A stretch of DNA of 64,000 bases from Sepiola atlantica. Lineage: Eukaryota > Mollusca > Cephalopoda > Sepiida > Sepiolidae. Shown here piece after piece: positions 11,401-24,286 of this stretch (positions are counted from its first letter, which is position 1; every line of letters starts with the position of its first letter). The stretch spans positions 477,001-541,000 of the forward strand of contig CAUVYP010001207.1 of NCBI GenBank assembly GCA_963556195.1, read 5' to 3'. The notes under the pieces were generated by a model. It ran no database searches. It worked only from the letters and a program-made list of their open reading frames with translations, and was not told where the DNA came from. Made by a program: the position numbers and the translations under genes.

Positions 11401-14400
11401 CATTGTTTAAAGTCACATTCTAAAGCATTGTAAATAGATGACTTTGTTCAAGTTTCGGATTCTTAAGGTTTGAAAATAGATGATATCGGTTAAAGTCGGA
11501 TTCTAAAGCATTGTAAATAGATGACTTTGTTCAAGTTTCGGATTCTTAAGGTTTGAAAATAGATGATATCGTTTGAAGTCGGATTCCAAAGCATTGTAAA
11601 TAGATGACTTTGTTCAAGTTGCGGATTCTTAAGGTTTGGTAATAGAATATATCGTTTATAGTCGGATTCTAAAGCATTGTAAATAGATGACTTTGTTCAA
11701 ATTGCGGATTCTTAAGGTTTGAAAATAGATTATATCGTTTAAAGTCGGATTCTAAAGCATTGTAAATAGATGACTTTGTTCAAGTTGCCGATTCTTAAGC
11801 TTTGAAAATAGATGATATCGTTTAAAGTCGGATTCTAAGCATTGTAAATAGATGACTGTGTTCAAGTTGCGGATTCTTAAGGTTTGAAAATAGATGATAT
11901 CGTTCAGGATCGTATTACAAACCATTGTAAATAGATGACTTTGTTAAGTTGCGGATTCTTAAGGTTTGAAAATAGATGATATCGTTTAAAGTCGGATTCT
12001 ACAGCATTGTAAATAGATGACTTTGTTCAAGTGGCCGATACTTTAGGTTTGAAAATAGATGATATCGTTTAAAGTCGGATTCTAAAGCATTGTAAATAGA
12101 TGACCTTGTTCAAGTTGCGGATGCTTGATGTTTGAAAATTGATGACATAGTTTAAAGTCGGATTCTAAAGCATTGTAAATAGATGACTTTGTTCAAGTTG
12201 CGGATTCTTAAGGTTTGAAAATAGATGATATCGTTTAAAGTCGGATTCTAAAGCCTTGTAAGTAGATGACTTTGTTCAAGTTGCGGATGCTTGATGTTTA
12301 AAAATAGATGACATAGTTTAAAGTCGGATTCTAAAGCATTGTAAATAGATGACTTTGTTCAAGTTGCGGATTCTTAAGGTTTGAAAATAGATGATATCGT
12401 TTAAAGTCGGATTCTAAAGCATTGTAAATAGATGACTTTGTTCAAGTGGCGGACTCTTAAGGTTTGAAATAGATGATATTGTTTAAAGTACGATTCTAAA
12501 GCATTGTAAGTAGATGACTTTATTACAGTTGCGGATTCTTAAGGTTTGAACATAGATGACATTGTTTAATTTCGCATTCTAAAGCATTATAAATAGATGA
12601 CTTTGTTCAAGTTTCGGATTCTTAAGGTTTGAAAATAGATGATATCGGTTAAAGTCGGATTCTAAAGCATTGTAAATAGATGACTTTGTTCAAGTTTCGG
12701 ATTCTTAAGGTTTGAAAATAGATGATATCGTTTAAAGTCGGATTCTAAAGCCTTGTAAGTAGATGACTTTGTTCACGTGTCGGATGCTTGATGTTTACAA
12801 TAGATGACATAGTTTAAAGTCGGATTCTAAAGCATTGTAAATAGATGACTTTGTTCAAGTTGCGGATTCTTAAGGTTTGAAAATAGATGATATCGTTTAA
12901 AGTCGGATTCTAAAGCATTGTAAATAGATGACTTTCTTCAAGTGGCGGACTCTTAAGGTTTGAAAATAGATGATATTGTTTAAAGTACGATTCTAAAGCA
13001 TTGTAAGTAGATGACTTTATTACAGTTGCGGATTCTTAAGGTTTGAAAATAGATTACATTGTTAAAAGTCGCATTCTAAAGCATTGTAAATAGATGACTT
13101 TGTTCAAGTTGCGGATACTTAAGGTTTGAAAATAGATGATATCGGTAAAAGTCGGATTCTAAAGCATTGTAAATAGATGATTTTGCTCAAGTTGCGGATT
13201 CTTAAGGTTTGAAAATAGATGATATCCTTTAAAGTCGGATTCTAAAGCATTGTAAATAGATGACTTTGTTCAAGTTGCGGATTCTTAAGGTTTGAAAATA
13301 GATGATATCGTTTAAAGTCGGATTCTAAAGCATTGTAAATAGATGACTTTGTTCAAGTTGCGGATTCTTAAGGTTTGAAAATAGATGATATCGTTTAAAG
13401 TCGGATTCTAAAGCATTGTAAATAGATGACTTTGTTCAAGTTGCTGATTTTTAAGGTTTGAAAATAGATGATATCGTTAAATGTCGGATACTAAAGCATT
13501 GTAAATAGGTGACTTTGTTCAAGTTGCCGATTCTTAAGCTTTGAAAATAGATGATATCGTTTAAAGTCGGATTCCAAAGCATTGTAAATAGATGACTTTG
13601 TTCAAGTTGCGGATTCTTAAGGTTTGAAAATAGATGATATCATTTAAAGTCGGATTATAAATCTGTGTAAATAGATGACTTTGTTCAAGTTGCGGATTTT
13701 TTAGGTTTGAACATAGATTATATCGCTTAAAGTCGGATTCTAAAGCATTGTAAATAGATGACTTTGTTCAAGTTGCGGATTCTTGATGTTTGAAAATAGA
13801 TGACATAGTTTAAAGTCGGATTCTAAAGCATTGTAAATAGATGACTTTGTTCAAGTTGCGGATTCTTAAGGTTTGAAAATAGATGATATCGTTTAAAGTC
13901 GGATTCTAAAGACTTGTAAATAGATGACTTTGTTCAAGTTGCGGACTCTTAAGGTTTGAAATAGATGATATTGTTTAAAGTACGATTCTAAAGCATTGTA
14001 AGTAGATGACTTTATTACAGTTGCGGATTCTTAAGGTTTGAAAATAGATGACATTGTTTAAAGTCGCATTCTAAAGCATTGTAAATAGATGACTTTGTTC
14101 AAGTTTCGGATTCTTAAGGTTTGAAAATAGATGATATCGGTTAAAGTCGGATTCTAAAGCATTGTAAATAGATGACTTTGTTCAAGTTGCGGATTCTTAA
14201 GGTTTTAAAATAGATGATATCGTTTAAAGTCGGATCTTAACGCATTGTAAATAGATGACTTTGTTAAAGTTGCGGATTCTTAAGGTTTGAAAATAGATGA
14301 TATCGTTTAAAGTCGGATTCTAAAGCATTGTAAATAGATGAATTTGTCTAAGTTGCGGATTCTTAAGGTTTGAAAATAGATGATATCGTTTTAAGTCGGA

Positions 14401-14925
14401 TTCTAAAGCATTGTAAATAAATGACTTTGTTCAAGTTGCGGATTCTTAAGGTTTTAAAATAGATGATATCGTTTAAAGTCGGATTCTAAAGTATTGTAAA
14501 TAGATGACTTTGTTCAAGTTGCGGATTCTTAAGGTTTGAAAATAGATGATATCGTTTGAAGTCGGATTCCAAAGCATTGTAAATAGATGACTTTGTTCAA
14601 GTTGCGGATTCTTAAGGTTTGGTAATAGAATATATCGTTTATAGTCGGATTCTAAAGCATTGTAAATAGATGACTTTGTTCAAATTGCGGATTCTTAAGG
14701 TTTGAAAATAGATTATATCGTTTAAAGTCGGATTCTAAAGCATTGTAAATAGATGACTTTGTTCAAGTTGCCGATTCTTAAGCTTTGAAAATAGATGATA
14801 TCGTTTAAAGTCGGATTCTAAGCATTGTAAATAGATGACTGTGTTCAAGTTGCGGATTCTTAAGGTTTGAAAATAGATGATATCGTTCAGGATCGTATTA
14901 CTAACCATTGTAAATAGATGACTTT
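8466..14925 (+). repeat. HOR1 copy 2 (6,460 bp, about 78 monomers)
   Basis: It is bounded by gttaagttgcgg markers at 8466 and 14926, with an internal one at 11943 (3,477 plus 2,983 bp). Compared with copy 3 the first part lacks 829 bp, that is 10 monomers; the junction is near 11573, where gatatcgtttgaagtcgg follows directly. The second part is the full 2,983-bp version. Other matched markers: gggggactct at 8971 against 15431 in copy 3, a 6,460-bp spacing, and gattataaat at 9513, 11002 and 13653. Confidence 0.85.
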
Positions 14926-17900
14926 GTTAAGTTGCGGATTCTTAAAGTTTGAAAATAGATGATATCGTTTAAAGTCGGATTCTACAGCATTGTAAATAGA
15001 TGACTTTGTTCAAGTGGCCGATACTTTAGGTTTGAAAATAGATGATATCGTTTATAGTCGGATTCTAAAGCATTGTAAATAGATGACCTTGTTCAAGTTG
15101 CGGATGCTTGATGTTTGAAAATAGATGACATAGTTTAAAGTCGGATTCTAAAGCATTGTAAATAGATGACTTTGTTCAAGTTGCGGATTCTTAAGGTTTG
15201 AAAATAGATGATATCGTTTAAAGTCGGATTCTAAAGCCTTGTAAGTAGATGACTTTGTTCAAGTTGCGGATGCTTGATGTTTGAAAATAGATGACATAGT
15301 TTAAAGTCGGATTCTAAAGCATTGTAAATAGATGACTTTGTTCAAGTTGCGGATTCTTAAGGTTTGAAAATAGATGATATCGTTTAAAGTCGGATTCTAA
15401 AGCATTGTAAATAGATGACTTTGTTCAAGTGGGGGACTCTTAAGGTTTGAAATAGATGATATTGTTTAAAGTACGATTCTAAAGCATTGTAAGTAGATGA
15501 CTTTATTACAGTTGCGGATTCTTAAGGTTTGAACATAGATGACATTGTTTAAAGTCGGATTCTAAAGCATTGTAAATAGATGACTTTGTTCAAGTTTCGG
15601 ATTCTTATGGTTTGAAAATAGATGATATCGGTTAAAGTCGGATTCTAAAGCATTGTAAATAGATGACTTTGTTCAAGTTGCGGATTCTTAAGGTTTGAAA
15701 ATAGATGATATCGTTTAAAGTCGGATTCTAAAGCATTGTAAATAGATGACTTTGTTCAAGTTGCTGATTCTTAAGGTTTGAAAATAGATGATATCGTTTA
15801 ATGTCGGATACTAAAGCATTGTAAATAGGTGACTTTGTTCAAGTTGCCGATTCTTAAGCTTTGAAAATAGATGATATCGTTTAAAGTCGGATTCCAAAGC
15901 ATTGTAAATAGATGACTTTGTTCAAGTTGCGGATTCTTAAGGTTTGAAAATAGATGATATCATTTAAAGTCGGATTATAAATCTGTGTAAATAGATGACT
16001 TTGTTCAAGTTGCGGATTTTTTAGGTTTGAACATAGATTATATCGCTTAAAGTCGGATTCTAAAGCATTGTAAATAGATGACTTTGTTCAAGTTACGGAT
16101 TCTTGATGTTTGAAAATAGATGACATAGTTTAAAGTCGGATTCCAAAGCATTGTAAATAGATGACTTTGTTCAAGTTGCGGATTCTTAAGGTTTGAAAAT
16201 AGATGATATCGTTTAAAGTCGGATTCTAAAGCATTGTAAATAGATGACTTTGTTCAAGTTGCGGACTCTTAAGGTTTGAAATAGATGATATTGTTTAAAG
16301 TACGATTCTAAAGCATTGTAAGTAGATGACTTTATTACAGTTGCGGATTCTTAAGGTTTGAAAATAGATGACATTGTTTAAAGTCGCATTCTAAAGCATT
16401 GTAAATAGATGACTTTGTTCAAGTTTCGGATTCTTAAGGTTTGAAAATAGATGATATCGGTTAAAGTGGCATTCTAAAGCATTGTAAATAGATGACTTTG
16501 TTCAAGTTTCGGATTCTTAAGGTTTGAAAATAGATGATATCGTTTAAAGTCGGATTCTAAAGCCTTGTAAGTAGATGACTTTGTTCAAGTTGCGGATGCT
16601 TGATGTTTACAATAGATGACATAGTTTTAAGTCGGATTCTAAAGCATTGTAAATAGATGACTTTGTTCAAGTTGCGGATTCTTAAGGTTTGAAAATAGAT
16701 GATATCGTTTAAAGTCGGATTCTAAAGCATTGTAAATAGATGACTTTGTTCAAGTGGCGGACTCTTAAGGTTTGAAAATAGATGATATTGTTTAAAGTAC
16801 GATTCTAAAGCATTGTAAGTAGATGACTTTATTACAGTTGCGGATTCTTAAGGTTTGAAAATAGATTACATTGTTAAAAGTCGCATTCTAAAGCATTGTA
16901 AATAGATGACTGTGTTCAAGTTGCGGATACTTAAGGTTTGAAAATAGATGATATCGGTAAAAGTCGGATTCTAAAGCATTGTAAATAGATGATTTTGTTC
17001 AAGTTGCGGATTCTTAAGGTTTGAAAATAGATGATATCCTTTAAAGTCGGATTCTAAAGCATTGTAAATAGATGACTTTGTTCAAGTTGCGGATTCTTAA
17101 GGTTTGAAAATAGATATCGTTTAAAGTCGGATTCTAAAGCATTGTAAATAGATGACTTTGTTCAAGTTGCGGATTCTTAAGGTTTGAAAATAGATGATAT
17201 CGTTTAAAGTCGGATTCTAAAGCATTGTAAATAGATGACTTTGTTCAAGTTGCTGATTCTTAAGGTTTGAAAATAGATGATATCGTTTAATGTCGGATAC
17301 TAAAGCATTGTAAATAGGTGACTTTGTTCAAGTTGCCGATTCTTAAGCTTTGAAAATAGATGATATCGTTTAAAGTCGGATTCCAAAGCATTGTAAATAG
17401 ATGACTTTGTTCAAGTTGCGGATTCTTAAGGTTTGAAAATAGATGATATCATTTAAAGTCGGATTATAAATCTGTGTAAATAGATGACTTTGTTCAAGTT
17501 GCGGATTTTTTAGGTTTGAACATAGATTATATCGCTTAAAGTCGGATTCTAAAGCATTGTAAATAGATGACTTTGTTCAAGTTGCGGATTCTTGATGTTT
17601 GAAAATAGATGACATAGTTTAAAGTCGGATTCTAAAGCATTGTAAATAGATGACTTTGTTCAAGTTGCGGATTCTTAAGGTTTGAAAATAGATGATATCG
17701 TTTAAAGTCGGATTCTAAAGCATTGTAAATAGATGACTTTGTTCAAGTTGCGGACTCTTAAGGTTTGAAATAGATGATATTGTTTAAAGTACGATTCTAA
17801 AGCATTGTAAGTAGATGACTTTATTACAGTTGCGGATTCTTAAGGTTTGAAAATAGATGACATTGTTTAAAGTCACATTCTAAAGCATTGTAAATAGATG

Positions 17901-20900
17901 ACTTTGTTCAAGTTTCGGATTCTTAAGGTTTGAAAATAGATGATATCGGTTAAAGTCGGATTCTAAAGCATTGTAAATAGATGACTTTGTTCAAGTTTCG
18001 GATTCTTAAGGTTTGAAAATAGATGATATCGTTTAAAGTCGGATTCTAAAGCCTTGTAAGTAGATGACTTTGTTCAAGTTGCGGATGCTTGATGTTTGAA
18101 AATAGATGACATAGTTTAAAGTCGGATTCTAAAGCAATGTAAATAGATGACTTTGTTCAAGTTGCGGATTCTTAAGGTTTGAAAATAGATGATATCGTTT
18201 AAAGTCGGATTCTAAAGCATTGTAAATAGATGACTTTGTACAAGTGGCGGACTCTTAAGGTTTGAAATAGATGATATTGTTTAAAGTACGATTCTAAAGC
18301 ATTGTAAGTAGATGACTGTATTAAAGTTGCGGATTCTTAAGGTTTGAAAATAGATGACATTGTTTAAAGTAGCATTCTAAAGCATTGTAAATAGATGACT
18401 TTGTTCAAGTTTCGGATTCTGAAGGTTTGAAAATAGATGATATCGGTTAAAGTCGGATTCTAAAGCATTGTAAATAGATGACTTTGTTCAAGTTGCGGAT
18501 TCTTAAGGTTTTAAAATAGATGATATCTTTTAAAGTCGGATCTTAACGCATTGTAAATAGATGACTTAGTTAAAGTTGCGGATTCTTAAGGTTTGAAAAT
18601 AGATGATATCGTTTAAAGTCGGATTCTAAAGCATTGTAAATAGATGAATTTGTCTAAGTTGCGGATTCTTAAGGTTTGAAAATAGATGATATCGTTTAAA
18701 GTCGGATTCTAAAGCATTGTAAATAAATGACTTTGTTCAAGTTGCGGATTCTTAAGGTTTTAAAATAGATGATATCGTTTAAAGTCGGATTCTAAAGTAT
18801 TGTAAATAGATGACTTTGTTCAAGTTGCGGATTCTTAAGGTTTGAAAATAGATGATATCGTTTGAAGTCGGATTCCAAAGCATTGTAAATAGATGACTTT
18901 GTTCAAGTTGCGGATTCTTAAGGTTTGGTAATAGAATATATCGTTTATAGTCGGATTCTAAAGCATTGTAAATAGATGACTTTGTTCAAATTGCGGATTC
19001 TTAAGGTTTGAAAATAGATTATATCGTTTAAAGCGGGATTCTAAAGCATTGTAAATAGATGACTTTGTTCAAGTTGCCGATTCTTAAGCTTTGAAAATAG
19101 ATGATATCGTTTAAAGTCGGATTCTAAGCATTGTAAATAGATGACTGTGTTCAAGTTGCGGATTCTTAAGGTTTGAAAATAGATGATATCGTTCAGGATC
19201 GTATTACAAACCATTGTAAATAGATGACTTTGTTAAGTTGCGGATTCTTAAGGTTTGAAAATAGATGATATCGTTTAAAGTCGGATTCTACAGCATTGTA
19301 AATAGATGACTTTGTTCAAGTGGCCGATACTTTAGGTTTGAAAATAGATGATATCGTTTAAAGTCGGATTCTAAAGCATTGTAAATAGATGACCTTGTTC
19401 AAGTTGCGGATGCTTGATGTTTGAAAATTGATGACATAGTTTAAAGTCGGATTCTAAAGCATTGTAAATAGATGACTTTGTTCAAGTTGCGGATTCTTAA
19501 GGTTTGAAAATAGATGATATCGTTTAAAGTCGGATTCTAAAGCCTTGTAAGTAGATGACTTTGTTCAAGTTGCGGATGCTTGATGTTTAAAAATAGATGA
19601 CATAGTTTAAAGTCGGATTCTAAAGCATTGTAAATAGATGACTTTGTTCAAGTTGCGGATTCTTAAGGTTTGAAAATAGATGATATCGTTTAAAGTCGGA
19701 TTCTAAAGCATTGTAAATAGATGACTTTGTTCAAGTGGCGGACTCTTAAGGTTTGAAATAGATGATATTGTTTAAAGTACGATTCTAAAGCATTGTAAGT
19801 AGATGACTTTATTACAGTTGCGGATTCTTAAGGTTTGAACATAGATGACATTGTTTAATTTCGCATTCTAAAGCATTATAAATAGATGACTTTGTTCAAG
19901 TTTCGGATTCTTAAGGTTTGAAAATAGATGATATCGGTTAAAGTCGGATTCTAAAGCATTGTAAATAGATGACTTTGTTCAAGTTTCGGATTCTTAAGGT
20001 TTGAAAATAGATGATATCGTTTAAAGTCGGATTCTAAAGCCTTGTAAGTAGATGACTTTGTTCAAGTTGCGGATGCTTGATGTTTACAATAGATGACATA
20101 GTTTAAAGTCGGATTCTAAAGCATTGTAAATAGATGACTTTGTTCAAGTTGCGGATTCTTAAGGTTTTAAAATAGATGATATCGTTTAAAGTCGGATTCT
20201 AAAGCATTGTAAATAGATGACTTTCTTCAAGTGGCGGACTCTTAAGGTTTGAAAATAGATGATATTGTTTAAAGTACGATTCTAAAGCATTGTAAGTAGA
20301 TGACTTTATTACAGTTGCGGATTCTTAAGGTTTGAAAATAGATTACATTGTTAAAAGTCGCATTCTAAAGCATTGTAAATAGATGACTTTGTTCAAGTTG
20401 CGGATACTTAAGGTTTGAAAATAGATGATATCGGTAAAAGTCGGATTCTAAAGCATTGTAAATAGATAATTTTGCTCAAGTTGCGGATTCTTAAGGTTTG
20501 AAAATAGATGATATCCTTTAAAGTCGGATTCTAAAGCATTGTAAATAGATGACTTTGTTCAAGTTGCGGATTCTTAAGGTTTGAAAATAGATGATATCGT
20601 TTAAAGTCGGATTCTAAAGCATTGTAAATAGATGACTTTGTTCAAGTTGCGGATTCTTAAGGTTTGAAAATAGATGATATCGTTTAAAGTCGGATTCTAA
20701 AGCATTGTAAATAGATGACTTTGTTCAAGTTGCTGATTTTTAAGGTTTGAAAATAGATGATATCGTTTAATGTCGGATACTAAAGCATTGTAAATAGGTG
20801 ACTTTGTTCAAGTTGCCGATTCTTAAGCTTTGAAAATAGATGATATCGTTTAAAGTCGGATTCCAAAGCATTGTAAATAGATGACTTTGTTCAAGTTGCG

Positions 20901-22214
20901 GATTCTTAAGGTTTGAAAATAGATGATATCATTTAAAGTCGGATTATAAATCTGTGTAAATAGATGACTTTGTTCAAGTTGCGGATTTTTTAGGTTTGAA
21001 CATAGATTATATCGCTTAAAGTCGGATTCTAAAGCATTGTAAATAGATGACTTTGTTCAAGTTGCGGATTCTTGATGTTTGAAAATAGATGACATAGTTT
21101 AAAGTCGGATTCTAAAGCATTGTAAATAGATGACTTTGTTCAAGTTGCGGATTCTTAAGGTTTGAAAATAGATGATATCGTTTAAAGTCGGATTCTAAAG
21201 CATTGTAAATAGATGACTTTGTTCAAGTTGCGGACTCTTAAGGTTTGAAATAGATGATATTGTTTAAAGTACGATTCTAAAGCATTGTAAGTAGATGACT
21301 TTATTACAGTTGCGGATTCTTAAGGTTTGAAAATAGATGACATTGTTTAAAGTCGCATTCTAAAGCATTGTAAATAGATGACTTTGTTCAAGTTTCGGAT
21401 TCTTAAGGTTTGAAAATAGATGATATCGGTTAAAGTCGGATTCTAAAGCATTGTAAATAGATGACTTTGTTCAAGTTGCGGATTCTTAAGGTTTTAAAAT
21501 AGATGATATCGTTTAAAGTCGGATCTTAACGCATTGTAAATAGATGACTTTGTTAAAGTTGCGGATTCTTAAGGTTTGAAAATAGATGATATCGTTTAAA
21601 GTCGGATTCTAAAGCATTGTAAATTGATGAATTTGTCTAAGTTGCGGATTCTTAAGGTTTGAAAATAGATGATATCGTTTTAAGTCGGATTCTAAAGCAT
21701 TGTAAATAAATGACTTTGTTCAAGTTGCGGATTCTTAAGGTTTTAAAATAGATGATATCGTTTAAAGTCGGATTCTAAAGTATTGTAAATAGATGACTTT
21801 GTTCAAGTTGCGGATTCTTAAGGTTTGAAAATAGATGATATCGTTTGAAGTCGGATTCCAAAGCATTGTAAATAGATGACTTTGTTCAAGTTGCGGATTC
21901 TTAAGGTTTGGTAATAGAATATATCGTTTATAGTCGGATTCTAAAGCATTGTAAATAGATGACGTTGTTCAAATTGCGGATTCTTAAGGTTTGAAAATAG
22001 ATTATATCGTTTAAAGTCGGATTCTAAAGCATTGTAAATAGATGACTTTGTTCAAGTTGCCGATTCTTAAGCTTTGAAAATAGATGATATCGTTTAAAGT
22101 CGGATTCTAAGCATTGTAAATAGATGACTGTGTTCAAGTTGCGGATTCTTAAGGTTTGAAAATAGATGATATCGTTCAGGATCGTATTACAAACCATTGT
22201 AAATAGATGACTTT
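14926..22214 (+). repeat. HOR1 copy 3, fullest copy (7,289 bp, about 88 monomers)
   Basis: It is bounded by gttaagttgcgg markers at 14926 and 22215, with an internal one at 19232 (4,306 plus 2,983 bp). The 7,289-bp period is confirmed by independent markers: gggggactct at 15431 and 22720, tcaggatcgt at 11904 and 19193, the ggtttggtaatagaa monomer near 11637 and 18925, and gattataaat at 13653 and 20942. Copies agree almost base for base by eye, with scattered single differences such as aagcggg against agtcgg near 19033. Eighty-eight monomers would be 7,304 bp; small shared indels account for the missing 15 bp. Confidence 0.88.
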
Positions 22215-24286
22215 GTTAAGTTGCGGATTCTTAAAGTTTGAAAATAGATGATATCGTTTAAAGTCGGATTCTACAGCATTGTAAATAGATGACTTTGTTC
22301 AAGTGGCCGATACTTTAGGTTTGAAAATAGATGATATCGTTTATAGTCGGATTCTAAAGCATTGTAAATAGATGACCTTGTTCAAGTTGCGGATGCTTGA
22401 TGTTTGAAAATAGATGACATAGTTTAAAGTCGGATTCTAAAGCATTGTAAATAGATGACTTTGTTCAAGTTGCGGATTCTTAAGGTTTGAAAATAGATGA
22501 TATCGTTTAAAGTCGGATTCTAAAGCCTTGTAAGTAGATGACTTTGTTCAAGTTGCGGATGCTTGATGTTTGAAAATAGATGACATAGTTTAAAGTCGGA
22601 TTCTAAAGCATTGTAAATAGATGACTTTGTTCAAGTTGCGGATTCTTAAGGTTTGAAAATAGATGATATCGTTTAAAGTCGGATTCTAAAGCATTGTAAA
22701 TAGATGACTTTGTTCAAGTGGGGGACTCTTAAGGTTTGAAATAGATGATATTGTTTAAAGTACGATTCTAAAGCATTGTAAGTAGATGACTTTATTACAG
22801 TTGCGGATTCTTAAGGTTTGAACATAGATGACATTGTTTAAAGTCGGATTCTAAAGCATTGTAAATAGATGACTTTGTTCAAGTTTCGGATTCTTAAGGT
22901 TTGAAAATAGTTGATATCGGTTAAAGTCGGATTCTAAAGCATTGTAAATAGATGACTTTGTTCAAGTTGCGGATTCTTAAGGTTTGAAAATAGATGATAT
23001 CGTTTAAAGTCGGATTCTAAAGCATTGTAAATAGATGACTTAGTTCAAGTTGCGGATTCTTAAGGTTTGAAAATAGATGATATCGTTTAAAGTCGGATTC
23101 TAAAGCATTGTAAGTAGATGACTTTGTCTAAGTTGCGGATTCTTAAGGTTTGAAAATAGATGATATCGTTTAAAGTCGGATTCTAAAGCATTGTAAATAA
23201 ATGACTTTGTTCAAGTTGCTGATTCTTAAGGTTTGAAAATAGATGATATCGTTTAAAGTCGGATTCTAAAGTATTGTAAATAGATGACTTTGTTCAAGTT
23301 GCGGATTCTTAAGGTTTGAAAATAGATGATATCGTTTAAAGTCAGATTCTAAAGCATTGTAAATAGATGACTTTGTTCAAGTTGCGGATTCTTAAGGTTT
23401 TAAAATAGATGATATCGTTTAAAGTCGGATTCTAAAGCATTGTAAATGGATTACTTTGTTCAAATTGCGGATTCTTAAGGTTTGAAAATAGATGATATCG
23501 TTTAAAATCGTATTCTAAAGCATTGTAAATAGATGACTTTGTTCAAGTTGCGAGTTCTTTAGGTTTGAAAATAGATGATATCGTTTAAAGTCGGATTCTA
23601 AAGCATTGTAAATAGATGACTGTGTTCAAGTTGCGGATTCTTGAATTTTGAAAATAGATGATATCGTTTAAAGTCGGATTCTAACGCATTGTAAATAGAT
23701 GACTTTGTTCAAGTTGCGGATTCTTAAGGTTTAGAAATAGGTGATATCGTTTAAAGTCGGATTCTAAAGTATTGTAAATAGATGACTTTGTTCAAGTTGC
23801 GGATTCTTAAGGTTTGAAAATAGATGATATCGTTTAAAGTAAGATTCTAAAGCATTGTAAATAGATGACTTTGTTCAAGTTGCGGATTCTTAAGGTTTGA
23901 AAGTAGATGATATCGTTTAACGCTGGGGTCTAAAGCATTGTAAATAGATGACTTTGTTCAAATTGCGGATTCTTAAAGTTTGAAAATAGATGATATCGTT
24001 AAAAATCGGATTCTAAAGCATTGTAAATAGATGACTTTGTTCAAGTTGCGAGTTCTTTAGGTTTGAAAATAGATGATATCGTTTAAAGTCGGATTCTAAA
24101 GCATTGTAAATAGATGACTTTGTTCAAGTTGCCGATTCTTAAGCTTTGAAAATAGATGATATCGTTTCAAGTCGGATTCGTAGCATTGTAAATAGATGAC
24201 TGTGTTCAAGTTGCGGATTCTTAAGGTTTGAAAATAGATGATATCGTTTAAGATCGGATTACAAACCATTGTAAATAGATGACTGT
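22215..24286 (+). repeat. HOR1-type closing segment (2,072 bp)
   Basis: gttaagttgcgg markers at 22215 and 24287 lie 2,072 bp apart, exactly as at 431 and 2503. The first part (to about 23035) still follows HOR1 copy 3. From there on the order of variants follows 1260-2500 instead. Matching pairs offset by 21,784 bp are gccgat at 275 and 22059, tgtctaagtt at 1341 and 23125, and gttaag at 2503 and 24287. The segment has more private base changes than the central copies. Confidence 0.75.
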
